Positions 1-11,088 of a stretch of 64,000 bases of DNA are shown here, piece by piece (position 1 is the first letter of the stretch; the number at the start of each line of letters is the position of its first letter). The notes beneath the pieces are model-generated. The model saw only the letters and a program-made list of their open reading frames with translations. It was not told where the DNA came from and searched no databases. This stretch comes from Anaeromyces robustus (Eukaryota; Neocallimastigomycota; Neocallimastigomycetes; Neocallimastigales; Neocallimastigaceae), in NCBI GenBank assembly GCA_002104895.1, contig MCFG01000382.1:1-64000 (forward strand), in the 5' to 3' direction. Position numbers and translations under genes: made by a program.

Positions 1-1836
1 CAAATTAGAAGTGGAATAGGAGTTAGTATCGACATTTTCCCAATTAGTATTTTATTTTTCCATAATATTATAATGGAAAAGAACTTCATCTTTTTCGATT
101 TCTATATCTTCCTAAATTATAGTATTTTTATCAATATCTATGATTGGATCCAATACATTTATATTCAATATCGCTGCAATCACATTCTTCAACTAATTCG
201 TTATACTGTCCTATATAATCATAAAGTTTCATACTTTATAATCTTCTTGTAAATCTGATTTAATGAAATTTTCATTTAGGCATACTATAACCTTCTTGTA
301 AATCTGATTTAATGAAATTTTCATTTAGGCATACTAAGTTACAGTTGAGTTTTTCAATTATTATGGCTTCTTCTATATCATTGCATGGCCAGTTATACAA
401 TCTTTTTCATCATTTTTACACTATAATTTTAATATTTTCATTTTCATCAAATGTTGCTATCAGAAAATCTGAGTAGCAATAAGAATTAAATAAATCGTTT
501 TCACTATCGATCGGGTTGTTATTGGAAGTAGGTTGTATTGAATATTTTAGTAGTAGTAGAAGTAGATAATTAAATGGAAAGAATATATTATAAATTTATT
601 GAAGAAAATTTAAATAGAAATGTATTGTAATTAAATAAGAAAAATATATTTGAATTAGGAAAAAAAATAAATAGAAGATTCTTTTCATAATAAAATCGAT
701 GTAATTTTTATTAATATTTTATTAATATTTTAATATTTTTATTTCTATAATTATTCTCTAATTATTATTAATCTTTGAATTTTATTATAAATTTTATTAT
801 TTAAAAGTTATTCAATTATAATAAATAATTAAATCAATTATATTATTATTAATCAATATATTATAAATATTAATTATAAAATAAAATAATTTTCATTCAA
901 TTCAATACTAAAAATTAGCCAAAAATTACTAATTACAATTACTTTTAAACATAACCAACTTCCTTGCCATACAATAATTAGTAATAGTCCCTACCAAATT
1001 ACACCCCAAATTAACTAAAATTATGCACTAAAATATATTTTAATTACAATTATTTTATACTATATTATATTAATGAAAATTATTTTTAATTCAATTGATT
1101 ATAAAAATTTATATTAACAATATAAAACTACTTTTACAGAATTTTATTAATAATACTTAACTAAACCACCACAAAAATATGTTAAAATTTTCAGTTACTT
1201 ATATTAATTTTATAATAATAATAAATAATAAATAATTAAATAATATATAATTATTATTTATAATAATAAAATAATAATTATATTAACAATTTAAAATCAA
1301 TTTAATTTCTTTTACAATTCTATTAGTAATAGTTTAGTAAATTTTCTGTTAAAATTCTAAAATATTCTCTTAAATATATTAATAATTATAATAATAATAA
1401 ATAGATAGTAATTAATTATTATATAATAAATATTTTTAATAATTAACTAATAATTTTATTAACAATTTATATTCAATTTATTTTAGTTTTACTTAGTAAT
1501 TATATTTTAAATTAGTTAGAAAATGTTAGATAGGCTTAACAAATTTTAACTTGTAAAAAAAAATATAAATACGTGTAATTTTTAAAATAATTTTTGAATT
1601 TTATCATTATCAATTAATCCTTAATCTTTTATTTTTTATTGATCTTTAATAATTCTTAATATTAAAAACTTAATAAATAAAATAACTTTAAACTAAATAA
1701 AAATTTTAATTAACAAATCTTGAAGTGTTTTTAAATATTTTGTTTGTTATAATCCATTTATTAATTTTATGAACCGTAACATTCTTGATATCGTTACAAT
1801 ACCAATCCTGTACCTCCTTGCCCCCCTGTTTTAAAA
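1..1836. other. A+T-rich intergenic stretch with a 49-bp tandem duplication
   Basis: No intact gene is visible. A direct duplication with a 49-bp period begins at 243 and again at 292. Short minus-strand frames between about 1 and 500 look like worn coding sequence, but I cannot name a family. A TATA-like TATAAATA lies near 1564, in a setting like that of the LTR promoters elsewhere in the window. A purine-rich run near 1812-1836 (minus strand) lies just outside the family D LTR. The rest is A/T-rich with no structure I can support. Confidence 0.5.
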
Positions 1837-3170
1837 TGTCGCGAATATTAGTGGATTTAAAATTGAAATTCACTAATATATCAATTACATTTAAATTTCG
1901 TTATTGACTAAATCACTTAAAATTCGATTTTCAACAAAATAAACAAATATTAAAAAGCATTTAAATTGATATTTTAAAGGGTTTGGACAAATTAAATAAA
2001 TATTAATCAACTTAATTTAACCCTTAAGATATTAATAAAAATAATCAGAAGAAAAATAACGATAACTTGGCAAATATTGAAGATTTCCTCCGCTTCGCTT
2101 TGATTTTATGCTCATTGGGAAGCTCTGCTCAAGAGCTACAACATATCTGAATTTCAGCCCATTTGGACCACTGGTTGGCGAGATATTGGACTTTAAAGAT
2201 TTACACAATATAAAAATATAATTAAATATTTACAAGGATCCATAAATAAATAATTATAAAATTTATATAGATAAAATCTTTTTATTTCAATAATTATATT
2301 ATAATTTATAATAATAATACTTATTCAGATATACAGAAAACGCCTTCAAATAATCTATAAAATTTTAATTATAATAATAATAATAATTTATATAATATAT
2401 TATAATAATTGTTAATTATTTTATAAAAAATTAGAATAGTTGATTATTATATTAATTTACAGAAATTCTTAGAATTCTAAAAAATCTCAAAAAGATTTAA
2501 AATTTACTTAAGATCTTAAATAATTAAAAATATCCCATTTTATCTAGAATTAATTATAAAGAAAGATCATAAAAATCCAAAGATAAAAATAATTAATATA
2601 TAGATAAATAATTAAATAGTATACTAAATAATTAAATAATTAAATAGTTAACTAGTTAAATAATTAGAATAGTTATAAATCTAAATCTTAGATTATAAAT
2701 TCTTATCATTAAATTTATTAATAGTTTATATAGTTTTATATTAGTTTTATATAGTTAGATTTTATCAATATTATTTTATTCATATATTTTATTTAAAATT
2801 ATACATGTATAAATATATTAGCAATAGATTATAATAATTAAATGTATTAATAATTATTAGATTTAGAAAAAGTATAAATAAGGATTGAAATTACAATTCC
2901 TTTTAATCTTTGTAAGATTATTAAATAACTTAGAATTAATGACTTAATAATCTAATTATTATTTAAACTTTTCTTAATTAATTATTAATAAAAAATATTA
3001 TTATAAAACTTAATTATTTTAAAACGTGTTCTTTTAATTAATTAATTAATTTATTGTGTATTAATAAATAAATTTGCCTATTAATTATATATTTGTTTAA
3101 TTAGTTATTTTGTTATTAATTAAACATCTTGACCTGACCATTATTAAACCAAAACTACCCACACTTAACA
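1837..3170 (-). mobile_element. Family D LTR (1,334 bp), solo, with 5-bp target duplication
   Basis: Read on the minus strand it begins TGTTAAGTGTGGGTAG at 3170. On the plus strand it lies between TG at 1837 and CA at 3170, flanked on both sides by TAAAA (1832-1836 and 3171-3175). About 1.1 kb matches, in reverse orientation, the sequence from 62868 to the window end. TG...CA termini plus an exact 5-bp duplication identify a solo LTR, probably of a Ty3/Gypsy element. It is inserted at the 3' side of the Gag reading frame that follows. The purine-rich motif AAGCGAAGCGGAGG (minus strand, near 2090) is conserved in both copies. No internal region remains. Confidence 0.88.
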
Positions 3171-5489
3171 TAAAATGGCGTCGCGGATATTAGTTTCGCT
3201 TAAACCTGGGCAGAAATCTTGTATATATTTCTTAAGATTTCTAAGGAAGTCATAGCCTTCATCGATGGAGGTGTACTTTGGTGGTTTAGATTGAAATATT
3301 TTGCCGAAGGTTTCTTTACTCTTTTTCTGGAGTGCGGTTTCTTCGACTTCTTCCCCGAACTCCTCCGGTAGAAAGGGAATAGTAGGAGTTCTGTTAGGGT
3401 CAAATTGCTTTTGATTATTGTAGTAATAGTAAAATTGTTGATTTTTAGATCCTTTTGATGGATCAGGAAGGATTTCCTTTCCAAGATTAGTTATTCTTTC
3501 TTGAAATTCCTTGGCGGAAAGATTTTTTGTTTTCTTTCGTTGGAAAATTGTGTCGAAATAATGATATTTCTCATCTTCGTTCTTGAAATTTTCATCAAAC
3601 GAATTATAAGAATCGGTGTCTGATGAGTCACTATCCGAGTCTTGAACGGTTTTTCCTGAAAGAGAATCAATCCTATTTGAGAGTTCCTTAATTTTTTGGT
3701 TAAGTTTATCTTCTAAGGAATTTGTTTCGGATTTTAACTTGGAATTTATCTTTTTCTCTTTTTCATTTAATTTAAGATTAATAGTTGAGCTGCCGATAAA
3801 CGAAGTGTCTGAGTCGAAGGCCGAAAGGTTTCCTATGGATATATCTTCTTCCTTCATTTTTTCTTTACCCTTATTAGATAATAGCTTTTTATTTATCAAG
3901 ATATTAATTATCTTAATATATTCTTGTTTTTTGGGTTTGAATATAGTTACTCCTGTAGCTGGATCAAAGTCAAATTCAAACAAAATTTTACTTTTAGGTT
4001 TAGAAGTCACTAAAAGTTTATATTCGATTTGTTTGTTTATATCTTCTTTATATAATTTGTCCAGTTTATTTTTTAAGGTTGTTACATCTTTAAGTAGATT
4101 TTTGATATTTTGGTTTTTACAATTTTTTGATATCTCGCCGTATTTAATTACCAATTCATTATATTTTTTAGATAATTCCTGAATGTTTTGGTTAATTGTG
4201 GTAATATTATCTTCATTGTTTTGTTGTGAGGCTATAATTTTATCAAATTCATATTGTTTTATAGCTTCTTGGATTTCGGTTTGCTTCTCAATGTTTAAGG
4301 TTAGCTGTTCTTTAAATTTTTTAAATTGAGAAGTTAAATTACTATTCTTTCTGTCCAATACATTAATGTTATTTAAGATATTTGCTTGTTCCATGCTTAT
4401 TTTATTATTTACGTCGGATTTAATTTGGTTAACCTTGTTTGTAATTTCATTATTGATTTCACTAGTGATAAGTTGATTATCAGATTGAAATTGCATGATA
4501 TCGTCATTTAATTGATCGATTTGTTTATTAACTTGTGTTAAGTCTTTAATTAGTTGGGATACTGATTCATTGGTTTTAGAGATCTTTTGTAGATCGTCGT
4601 CCCTAGTTTCCCATATCGAATCTAACTCACTTTTTAAGGAATTAATTTGTGTATTCTTTTTAGTATTAATTTCATTGATTCTACTATCAACTTCGGATGC
4701 AAATGTTTGTACATCTTTCGTATTAGTTTTTGATGCTAAATTTAACTTAATTTCTGTAATACTGCCCATCATTTGTTTGAATAAGTCTTTGAGTTCATTA
4801 ATGGCATTAGTGTTTTCGACAATAGAAGCTGATTGCTTATTGAATTCGTCGATTTGTTTTAAATGTTCGACTCTTGCTGAATCTTCTTCTTGCAATTTAG
4901 AGACAATTTCTTTAATGTTATCATCATGAACATTGATTTGGGTCTGAGTGGTTTGATATGCAGAATTTGTAGCCTTAAGGAATATTTCGGCTGGATTAGT
5001 GGGGTCGTGAGTGATGTATTGATTATTTCCCCCCATACTATTTTTTGTAGAGGATTCTATGGTAGCATTATCTTTTATATCTTCTTCCATTGTATCGAAG
5101 TAATTAGCTACATCTTTTTCTATATCCATTTCGGTAGATGAGTCCTCTGAATTTTTACCTGCATTTAACTGAAGGCGAGGAGCTTTATTTTCCAAAGTCT
5201 TATTTATATTAGCTTCGGTTGCGGTAGGGACAGTTTTAGTTCTGTTCATACTAGTTTCCTTTATATCCTCTTTGGAAACGTTCGAAGGATTTATATTTTC
5301 TGAACTCTGCATTGTTCTTATAATAATCCTACCCTTATAGCTATAAATAACAAAGTCGGAATCCGTAGTATCTTGCTTAGTATGATAGAATAACTCTGAA
5401 GGTTCTTCTGTCGTTCCTAAGATGTTAGAATATTTTAATAAATTGTTCAAAATTTTGAGATTTAATAAATAATTTTTATTTGTCGACAA
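3165..5489 (-). CDS. Long coiled-coil Gag-like protein of an LTR element (774 codons, 3' end covered by the LTR)
   Basis: The open frame runs from a TTG at 5489; the first ATG is at 5312, so the true start is uncertain. Residues about 180-480 and 560-620 are rich in Lys, Glu, Asn, Gln and Leu with heptad-like spacing and look like coiled coil. A short Ser/Asp run follows near residue 625. The last ~100 residues (Pro-rich, then an aromatic/acidic helical stretch) resemble the start of a Ty3-type capsid domain. No zinc knuckle lies in this frame. Its upstream leader shares AAAGAATAAAAAATATTC with the sequence just after the LTR-like region at 24.86 kb, so both probably belong to one family. A family D LTR sits at its 3' edge. 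I treat it as the Gag of a broken Ty3/Gypsy-like element; the Gag assignment is inference from composition and context. Confidence 0.6.
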   Translation of the reverse strand: MSTNKNYLLNLKILNNLLKYSNILGTTEEPSELFYHTKQDTTDSDFVIYSYKGRIIIRTMQSSENINPSNVSKEDIKETSMNRTKTVPTATEANINKTLENKAPRLQLNAGKNSEDSSTEMDIEKDVANYFDTMEEDIKDNATIESSTKNSMGGNNQYITHDPTNPAEIFLKATNSAYQTTQTQINVHDDNIKEIVSKLQEEDSARVEHLKQIDEFNKQSASIVENTNAINELKDLFKQMMGSITEIKLNLASKTNTKDVQTFASEVDSRINEINTKKNTQINSLKSELDSIWETRDDDLQKISKTNESVSQLIKDLTQVNKQIDQLNDDIMQFQSDNQLITSEINNEITNKVNQIKSDVNNKISMEQANILNNINVLDRKNSNLTSQFKKFKEQLTLNIEKQTEIQEAIKQYEFDKIIASQQNNEDNITTINQNIQELSKKYNELVIKYGEISKNCKNQNIKNLLKDVTTLKNKLDKLYKEDINKQIEYKLLVTSKPKSKILFEFDFDPATGVTIFKPKKQEYIKIINILINKKLLSNKGKEKMKEEDISIGNLSAFDSDTSFIGSSTINLKLNEKEKKINSKLKSETNSLEDKLNQKIKELSNRIDSLSGKTVQDSDSDSSDTDSYNSFDENFKNEDEKYHYFDTIFQRKKTKNLSAKEFQERITNLGKEILPDPSKGSKNQQFYYYYNNQKQFDPNRTPTIPFLPEEFGEEVEETALQKKSKETFGKIFQSKPPKYTSIDEGYDFLRNLKKYIQDFCPGLSETNIRDAILC

Positions 5490-5851
5490 AGAATATTTTT
5501 TATTCTTTTGTAATAATTTTTTATATATTTTATTAAATATTAATAATATAATATATAATTATTGTTTGTTGATATATTTTAAACTTTAAACTATAAACTT
5601 AAAACTTATATAAATAATAATATTTTATAAAATATATAAATTTTATTTGTTTTATTTGTTTTTTATTATTTTATTATTATTATTAATATTATTATTAATA
5701 TTATTATTAATATTATTATTAATATTATATAAATAATAATAATAATAATAATAAGTTTCAAGTTTAAAGTTTAAAATATATCAATAAACAATAATAATAT
5801 ATTATTATTGTTAAAAATTGATTATATAACATCAAAATGTAATTATATAAT
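5490..5851. repeat. Inverted repeat around an ATT-rich microsatellite
   Basis: No gene is visible. Sequence near 5560-5600 reappears inverted near 5745-5790 (TTGATATATTTTAAACTTTA and its complement), enclosing a long run of TATTATTAA-type units. The minus-strand end next to 5490 is the post-LTR leader of the Gag described to its left. The palindrome could be a small foldback element, or expansion of an A/T microsatellite. Confidence 0.5.
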
Positions 5852-6565
5852 TGTAACGAATCTCTCAATTAGTAAAATAGTAACCATGGTCTAGTGGTTA
5901 GTAACTATGACCATCTGGGCGAACACTCTGGGTTCGACTCACACCTTGTTCCAAATTTTATAAAAATTTTATTTTAAATTTATTTATTATAAATTTCTGT
6001 ATTTTATTCTGTATTTGTTTCTGTATTTTATTTCTGTATTTCTTTATAGAATTACATGGAATAAAATTAGAAACTTTAAAAAAAATTATATAATATTTCT
6101 TTATTTTTCTATGAGATTCATTTTATAACAAAATATCTTAGTTTCTAGCAATTTTTATTATTTTTTATGAACTTTTATTTTTAAAACTATTTTTTCGCAA
6201 AAAGTATAAATAGGTGTAAAACTTTTAGTTAAAATATTTTTCTTTGTGCTTTTATTCTTTTATAACTTTATATATATTAGTAATAATTAATTCATAAGTA
6301 GTTTGAAATACTACAAAGATTAGTTATTATTAATTTTTAATAATTAATAAAACTAAATTCTAATAAAACATATTTTAAATAAAAATAAAATAAAACTTAA
6401 AACTAAATCTTACTAATATATATATCTCGACACCGACCTTTCAGGTTAACAAAGGAAAGGTGTTCTGATATTGCAATAAGTATCTTTTATTTTAAATTTT
6501 ATTTTGTTTGTGTTTACTTCAGATTTTGGTGTCAATTGTAATATTGGAACTACCGTTCCGTTACA
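5852..6565 (+). mobile_element. Family A solo LTR (714 bp) with tRNA-like head
   Basis: It starts TGTAACGAATC and ends CCGTTCCGTTACA, and is flanked by the perfect 5-bp duplication ATAAT (5847-5851 and 6566-6570). The termini are mutually inverted (TGTAACG/CGTTACA). In order it carries a tRNA-like module, a TATA-like TATAAATAG near 6205, and a hairpin with stem ACCTTTC/GAAAGGT near 6430-6465. Other copies lie at 16.3, 27.9, 53.6 and 55.6-56.1 kb. The 56-kb copy follows a purine tract and an integrase-chromodomain fragment, tying the family to Ty3/Gypsy chromoviruses. It is close to the 27.9-kb copy by eye, so relatively young. Confidence 0.9.
5880..5953 (+). other. tRNA-like module in family A LTR (copy 1)
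   Basis: This is 74 nt with an A-box-like TGGTCTAGTGGTTAG and a B-box-like GGTTCGACTC at the spacing found in tRNA genes, ending in CCA. The acceptor and T stems pair only in part, so it is unlikely to make a working tRNA. It is more likely tRNA-derived, perhaps a relic RNA polymerase III promoter. It recurs at the same place in every family A copy. Confidence 0.6.
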
Positions 6566-6569
6566 ATAA

Positions 6570-8040
6570 TCAATTTTTAATATCAACTTGACAATTCGCA
6601 ATAAATATACCATAATACACTTTTATAATTTTATAGATGGCTTCATTAGCAGCAGCCTTTGATCCTTTAAAAATGCAATCTTTGTCTATCTTATTTATAA
6701 ATAATCTATTATAGCTCTGATCATCAATTTCAAGGAAAATATTTCTCTCGTAACCATAAATTAAATTATTACTAATTTGGAACATAGAATTTAAATCCTG
6801 TTTTATTAGGGAAACAGCATAAATAATATATCTAAAATAGTCATCTTTATTTCATTGATATGATAATGAATAATTACCCGTTATTAATAAAACATTCATT
6901 AGAACTAATTCGGTTATTCAAAAATTTATTTAAGAAATCCTTTAAATTAAGAGAGCTATACATATTTATAAATAAATTAGCGCAATCAGCTAAACTATTT
7001 TGTTCTTTTGACTTATTTTTAGAATATTTCATTATAATAATTTAAAATTAATTTTTTTAAATCATTTTTATCTCCTTCATCTGATTCTATGAAAATACCC
7101 ATAACATTAGGTATTACAAAAGAATGCACTGAAATTAATTGTTCAACAATGAAATTATCTCTTAATTCTTCATTCAATTCAATATTTTTAACCATTTCTG
7201 TTGCCTTTTTATAAATATTGAATATTTTCGAAACTGACTGATAAAATTGATTTCTATTAATATTTACTTTTTCAGTCACACCAGCTTCTTTAATATTAAG
7301 AAATAAGTAACTTTTGTAATACTAGATCTATAATAGATTGATTACTATTGTCTACATAATGGTTTATTTTTAAATAAAGATCATATAAATTATTGATAAT
7401 ATCATATGATAAATCTTCAATTAAAGTATTAGAAGTTTCAGTGTTATTACCAGTAATATAAATATCGAAATTATTAGGAAATAAATAATTTGTAAAAATA
7501 TTTTCAAGTATTGATTTAAATTTATTAAATCTTTCTTTTGAATTTAAGATCAATCAAATATTAGGATTATTGATAATTTAGAGTTTAATTACTAAATTTA
7601 AAAAGTAGTTAGAATCAATAATTCTTCCATAAATATTATATAAATTGGATATAGCAGATTATTATCATCTAACATCCAATTTAAGATATTTTGGTTACTT
7701 AAAGAAGTGATAGCATAATCTAAGTTAAGGGAACTTTCAATATAAGGATATTTATTAATATCATCATTTAATATTTTATCGAAATCCAAATTTTCATTTC
7801 CCGTGGTCAAATATATTTGTACATTTTTATAATTTCTTTTTTGTTTTCATCTTGGTAGTAAGGATTAAACATTTGAAAATTTCTATTTTTTGCTCTTCTT
7901 CTCTTAGTAACAATTTTATCACCAAAAATAATTGTGAAATTTAAGACAACTTTGGTAATTTTATTAGCATCATGAAAGATATCAAAAGGATCTTCATCAA
8001 AGTAATTTTCAAAATTCACAGTTTTTCTATCATATAACAA
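6570..8040 (-). pseudogene. Decayed reading region of unknown identity
   Basis: Successive minus-strand frames cover nearly the whole stretch from 8040 down to 6570: five pieces of 70-86 codons (8040-7807, 7810-7598, 7553-7296, 7279-7019, 6785-6570) plus a ~52-codon piece near 7030-6870. Their order and density suggest one former gene of about 450-490 codons, with several frame changes or unrecognised introns. The encoded stretches are rich in Asn, Ile, Lys and Asp. They include an acidic/aromatic segment (NYFDEDPFDIFHD) and a basic run (KRRRAKNR). I do not recognise the family. It abuts the family A LTR on its left. It could be a host gene relic or part of a mobile element; I assign no function. 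Confidence 0.45.
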
Positions 8041-8269
8041 CTTTGTTATCTCTTATAATTTTGAATAGTTTTTTTATAAATTTTATTTTATTATATATGG
8101 TTTTCCTAATTAATTCTGGATTTCATTGGATCTATTTATCTTACTAAAATAATTTTTATTAATAATATTATTATTCCAAAAGATAATCTTTCGAATATAC
8201 AATATTACAATAAGAAAGAAAATTTATCCCTAATATAAATATATGATTATCATTTTAATTATTATCCTC
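8041..8269. other. Short A+T-rich spacer
   Basis: No coding frame or repeat can be supported here. It ends at the purine tract (minus strand) that marks the 3' end of the chromovirus fragment on its right. Confidence 0.5.
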
Positions 8270-8998
8270 CTTCAGGATTGTATGGCAGACGAATCTCAAA
8301 TTAGGCTAAATTATACTAAAAATTAAAAATGAATTTATTTTAATATTCAATGTAAAAATTTTAATATTTTTAATAATATATATAAATAATTACATAATAT
8401 TAATAATAAAAATTACATAATTTTAATAAAAAAATTTACTTGATATTAATAAAAAATTTTTTATATATGAATATTAATAAAGTAATTGAATATTTATTAG
8501 TTTTAATTTTTTAATTAATATAAATTTGATATTAATAAAGTTATTTATAAAAGTTATTTAAAATCTAAGTTCCTTAATTTGATTAAATAAAGGCTCCAGA
8601 ATATAATTTTAATTATAAGGTATGGACCTTATAATTAAAATTATATTCTGGAGCCTTTATTCTATGTTTGTTTGCAAAGGTTTTTTGCTTTTTGATTGCT
8701 TGTTTTAGGTTTTCTTTAAGTTCTTTGAATAATTCAAAAAGATTCTTCGTAAATTGATCTACACACAGAACATCTGAAATACTGGGAATTGAGGGAGAAA
8801 ATCTTGGATTGTATCCGTAGTTCGCAAAAAAAGGGGATTCTAAGGATTCCTGTACCATGTTATTATAATTATTAGCGATGTGGAAAACTGAATTAAAAAG
8901 CGCTTGAGAAAATGCAGCTGTAGAGGAACCAGCTAAATTATTAAACATTGGTAAAAGCTGTAATAAATTTAGAATATCTTGATTATTATTTTCCATAT
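8270..8998 (-). mobile_element. Chromovirus fragment: integrase C-terminal region, 3' untranslated part and purine tract
   Basis: The minus-strand frame near 8996-8613 contains integrase C-terminal sequence (NPRFSPSIP, ELFKELKENLKQ, KHRIKAPEY) that closely matches the fragment at 56.5-57.06 kb. Downstream, GATATTAATAAA-type repeats and the tract CCTGAAGGAGGA (near 8270, minus strand) also match the 56-kb copy, where the tract is followed by a family A LTR. Here that LTR is absent. Residues before HIANNYNN do not look like integrase and may come from another source. It is a broken, truncated fossil of a Ty3/Gypsy chromovirus with a perfect palindrome inside it. Confidence 0.75.
8587..8660. repeat. 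Perfect 74-bp palindrome (35-bp arms, ATGG loop)
   Basis: The arms at 8587-8621 and 8626-8660 are exact inverted copies separated by ATGG. The right arm is integrase-coding sequence; the left arm is its mirror copy. This is the signature of a fold-back or template-switch event within the fragment. Confidence 0.95.
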
Positions 8999-9350
8999 TA
9001 TACGCTCTTTTTCTTCAATAAAATCAGTATCAGTATCTTCTTCATCTAAAAGTTTAGTAGAAAAATCTTTAAAGTATGTTGAGCATTCCGTAATATTACC
9101 AGCCATTGTAAAAATACCTTTTCTGAATATATCCGATTTTATAGACTTTTTATAAAGTATATTACTAATGTCTTTCATAAAAGATAATTTTACCCTATTA
9201 TTATATTATGTTTTCATTAATTTAGAGTTATTACTTACAGAGGAATAAAAATCTTCTAATTCATCACTTTTAAAGTAAGGTACTTTATTGTATAATTCTG
9301 AACAGTCATTATTTATGTAGTAACTTTGTTCATTGTACATAGAAATTTTT
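8969..9350 (-). pseudogene. Unidentified reading fragments
   Basis: A minus-strand frame of 69 codons (9178-8969) and a shorter one near 9350-9220 are Asp/Glu/Ser-rich (for example STKLLDEEDTDTDFIEEKE). They read toward the chromovirus fragment. I recognise no family. They may be a broken gene fused by chance to the integrase piece. Confidence 0.3.
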
Positions 9351-9352
9351 TC

Positions 9353-9634
9353 TTATACTTCATTAATGTATAATGAATTATATTTATTATTGAGTAGGAG
9401 AATTAAACGTTTGTAAAGTAAACTCATTGGTAGTATGGTTAATTCCTTTGGATAGTTATTAATCACATATTTTAAGCTATTAAGACATATATGACACCAA
9501 TAACCCTTACACATACTTTCCGGAAAATTAAAATCAGATAATTCAAAATATCTTGGAAAAGTTCCAACTGAATTTCGAAAAGTTTTTTGTCGAATGTGGT
9601 GCATTTCGCAATCGTGCATTTCGGAATCGTGCAT
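9353..9634 (-). CDS. Hypothetical 93-residue protein with repeat-derived start
   Basis: The frame begins in the 15-bp repeat, giving MHDSEMHDCEMHH, then has a Cys-containing segment (CKGYWCHICL) that could be a partial metal-binding motif, and Leu-rich helices. I do not recognise it. The repeat at its start is the left half of an inverted pair flanking the MULE-like fragment, so this may be an accidental or element-associated frame. Confidence 0.3.
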   Translation of the reverse strand: MHDSEMHDCEMHHIRQKTFRNSVGTFPRYFELSDFNFPESMCKGYWCHICLNSLKYVINNYPKELTILPMSLLYKRLILLLNNKYNSLYINEV

Positions 9635-9644
9635 TTCGGAATCT
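9600..9644. repeat. Three units of a 15-bp repeat (left inverted partner)
   Basis: Tandem units of CGTGCATTTCGGAAT, one with a base change. The same block occurs inverted at 10913-10949, giving about 36 bp of near-perfect inverted repeat around a 1.3-kb interval that holds a MULE-like fragment. Confidence 0.8.
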
Positions 9645-10341
9645 GTGGCGCATGAAATTTTATATATTAAATAAATGAATAAATAAATAAATAATAATTA
9701 AAAATTATAATTAATAATTACAAATTAAAAAATGAAATAAATGAAATAAAAATAATTAAAAAAATTATAATAAAATCAAAGAATTGAAAAAAAAATACAA
9801 AAGAATACAAAAATAAATTTAAAAAAGAAAGATTCAAGTTATTCATTAACTTTTACAAACAAACAAAAATCATATTTTTTCAAAGTCTTTTATTTTATTT
9901 AATATTTTATAATATTTTTCATTTATATTTAAAATTATTTATATAAAATATTTTAATTTATTTTATTATTAAATTGTAATAATAATAACTAAAATTTTAA
10001 TAAAATAATAAAAAATAAAAAAATATTTATTTAATGATTTTTTAAACATAATTGATATTATTATTTTTACTAAATAAGATTGACATTGATATTGATAATA
10101 TTTTTATACTAAAAAATTTGATATTGATATTAATAATAATATATTTATATTAAAAATTTTGATATTGATATTAATTATATTTTAATTATAGTTAAATAGA
10201 TCAGTTTTAGATATAATTTAGCTAAAAACTAGCTAAAAAAATCTTAAAGTAATTTTATTTCCTTATATTGTTACAAGAACAATAATTAAGCATAACATAT
10301 AATTTAAAAAGGTTAGAAAAATACTAATTTATAATAAAAAA
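9645..10341. other. A+T-rich interval downstream of the MULE-like fragment
   Basis: No gene is visible. AATA runs near 9675-9695 mirror the ATTT runs near 10835-10865 on the other side of the interval. TTGATATTGATATTAATAAT-type units recur between 10080 and 10170. Confidence 0.4.
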
Positions 10342-10713
10342 TTAGTATTTTTTATTATTTAAATCAATTAAGCAATTATACCATAATTCAACAATATCTT
10401 TTCTATCATATCCATTATAAATATAATCTTTTTCCATATATTTATAATTTTCAATTATATTTTTTATTTCATCAGTTTTTCTAATTGTTTTTTGTTTTTT
10501 TCTCCAGATTCCATTAATTCTCCTTTCGTAATCATTGTAGGATAAGGATTCTTCTTTTTTTAATATATAAATTAATTTAAAAAATGAAGGTTTTTTTGGA
10601 AATAAATTATTTAAGTAATTATTAAAATATTCTGAAGCATTATTTGTTATATGCTCCATATTCTTATAATAATTCCAATAATTAGTATTATATTTATGTA
10701 AATAATTATTTTT
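10342..10713 (-). pseudogene. MULE-like transposase C-terminal fragment
   Basis: The minus-strand frame (105 codons from an ATG at 10659, with similar sequence continuing upstream to about 10713) reads YWNYYKNMEHITNNASEYFN, followed by a Pro-Ser-Phe helix and ILKKEE. This W...TNN-SE-N-L...L-K-E-E pattern is typical of the C-terminal part of MULE-type transposases. The DDE core is missing, so it is a truncated relic. The inverted 15-bp repeat blocks at 9600-9644 and 10913-10949 bracket it and might be its terminal repeats. Family assignment rests on motif recall, not a search. Confidence 0.55.
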
Positions 10714-10912
10714 AAAATATTATAGTTTTATTTATTTAATGATAACAGAACAAGTCCTTTTTTATAATACAATTTTTAACAAAATATTATTTAAAAGATT
10801 ATTAATAAAATATTATTTAGATTTTATTTAGTTATTTATATATTTATTTATTTATTTATTTATTTTTGATAAATGTGGCTATAAAATATTTTATCATCAA
10901 ACCACATACAAT

Positions 10913-10949
10913 AATGTACGATTCCGAAATGCACGATTCCGAAATGCAC
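10913..10949. repeat. Right inverted partner of the 15-bp repeat block
   Basis: ACGATTCCGAAATGC units, about two and a half copies, are the reverse complement of the block at 9600-9644 with one or two differences. Simple ATTT repeats lie just left of it (10835-10865). Confidence 0.8.
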
Positions 10950-11088
10950 TTCTCCCTTTTTTGTCATCAGATAAATCTAAATTTAAATAGGAGAATTCAA
11001 TATCTTATGCTTTTGTCAAACATTACAATATCGAGTGAATTTTATCTAAAACAGGAATTATCTTTCTATTTTCTGAAAAGAGTAAATA

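Noticed and set aside
3739-5141. Plus-strand open frames opposite the 774-codon Gag
   Set aside because: They are mirror frames of a Lys/Glu/Asn-rich coding strand and show hydrophobic low-complexity translations only.
5880-5953. A functional tRNA gene
   Set aside because: It repeats inside every family A LTR, and acceptor and T stems pair only partly. tRNA-derived is supported; a working tRNA is not.
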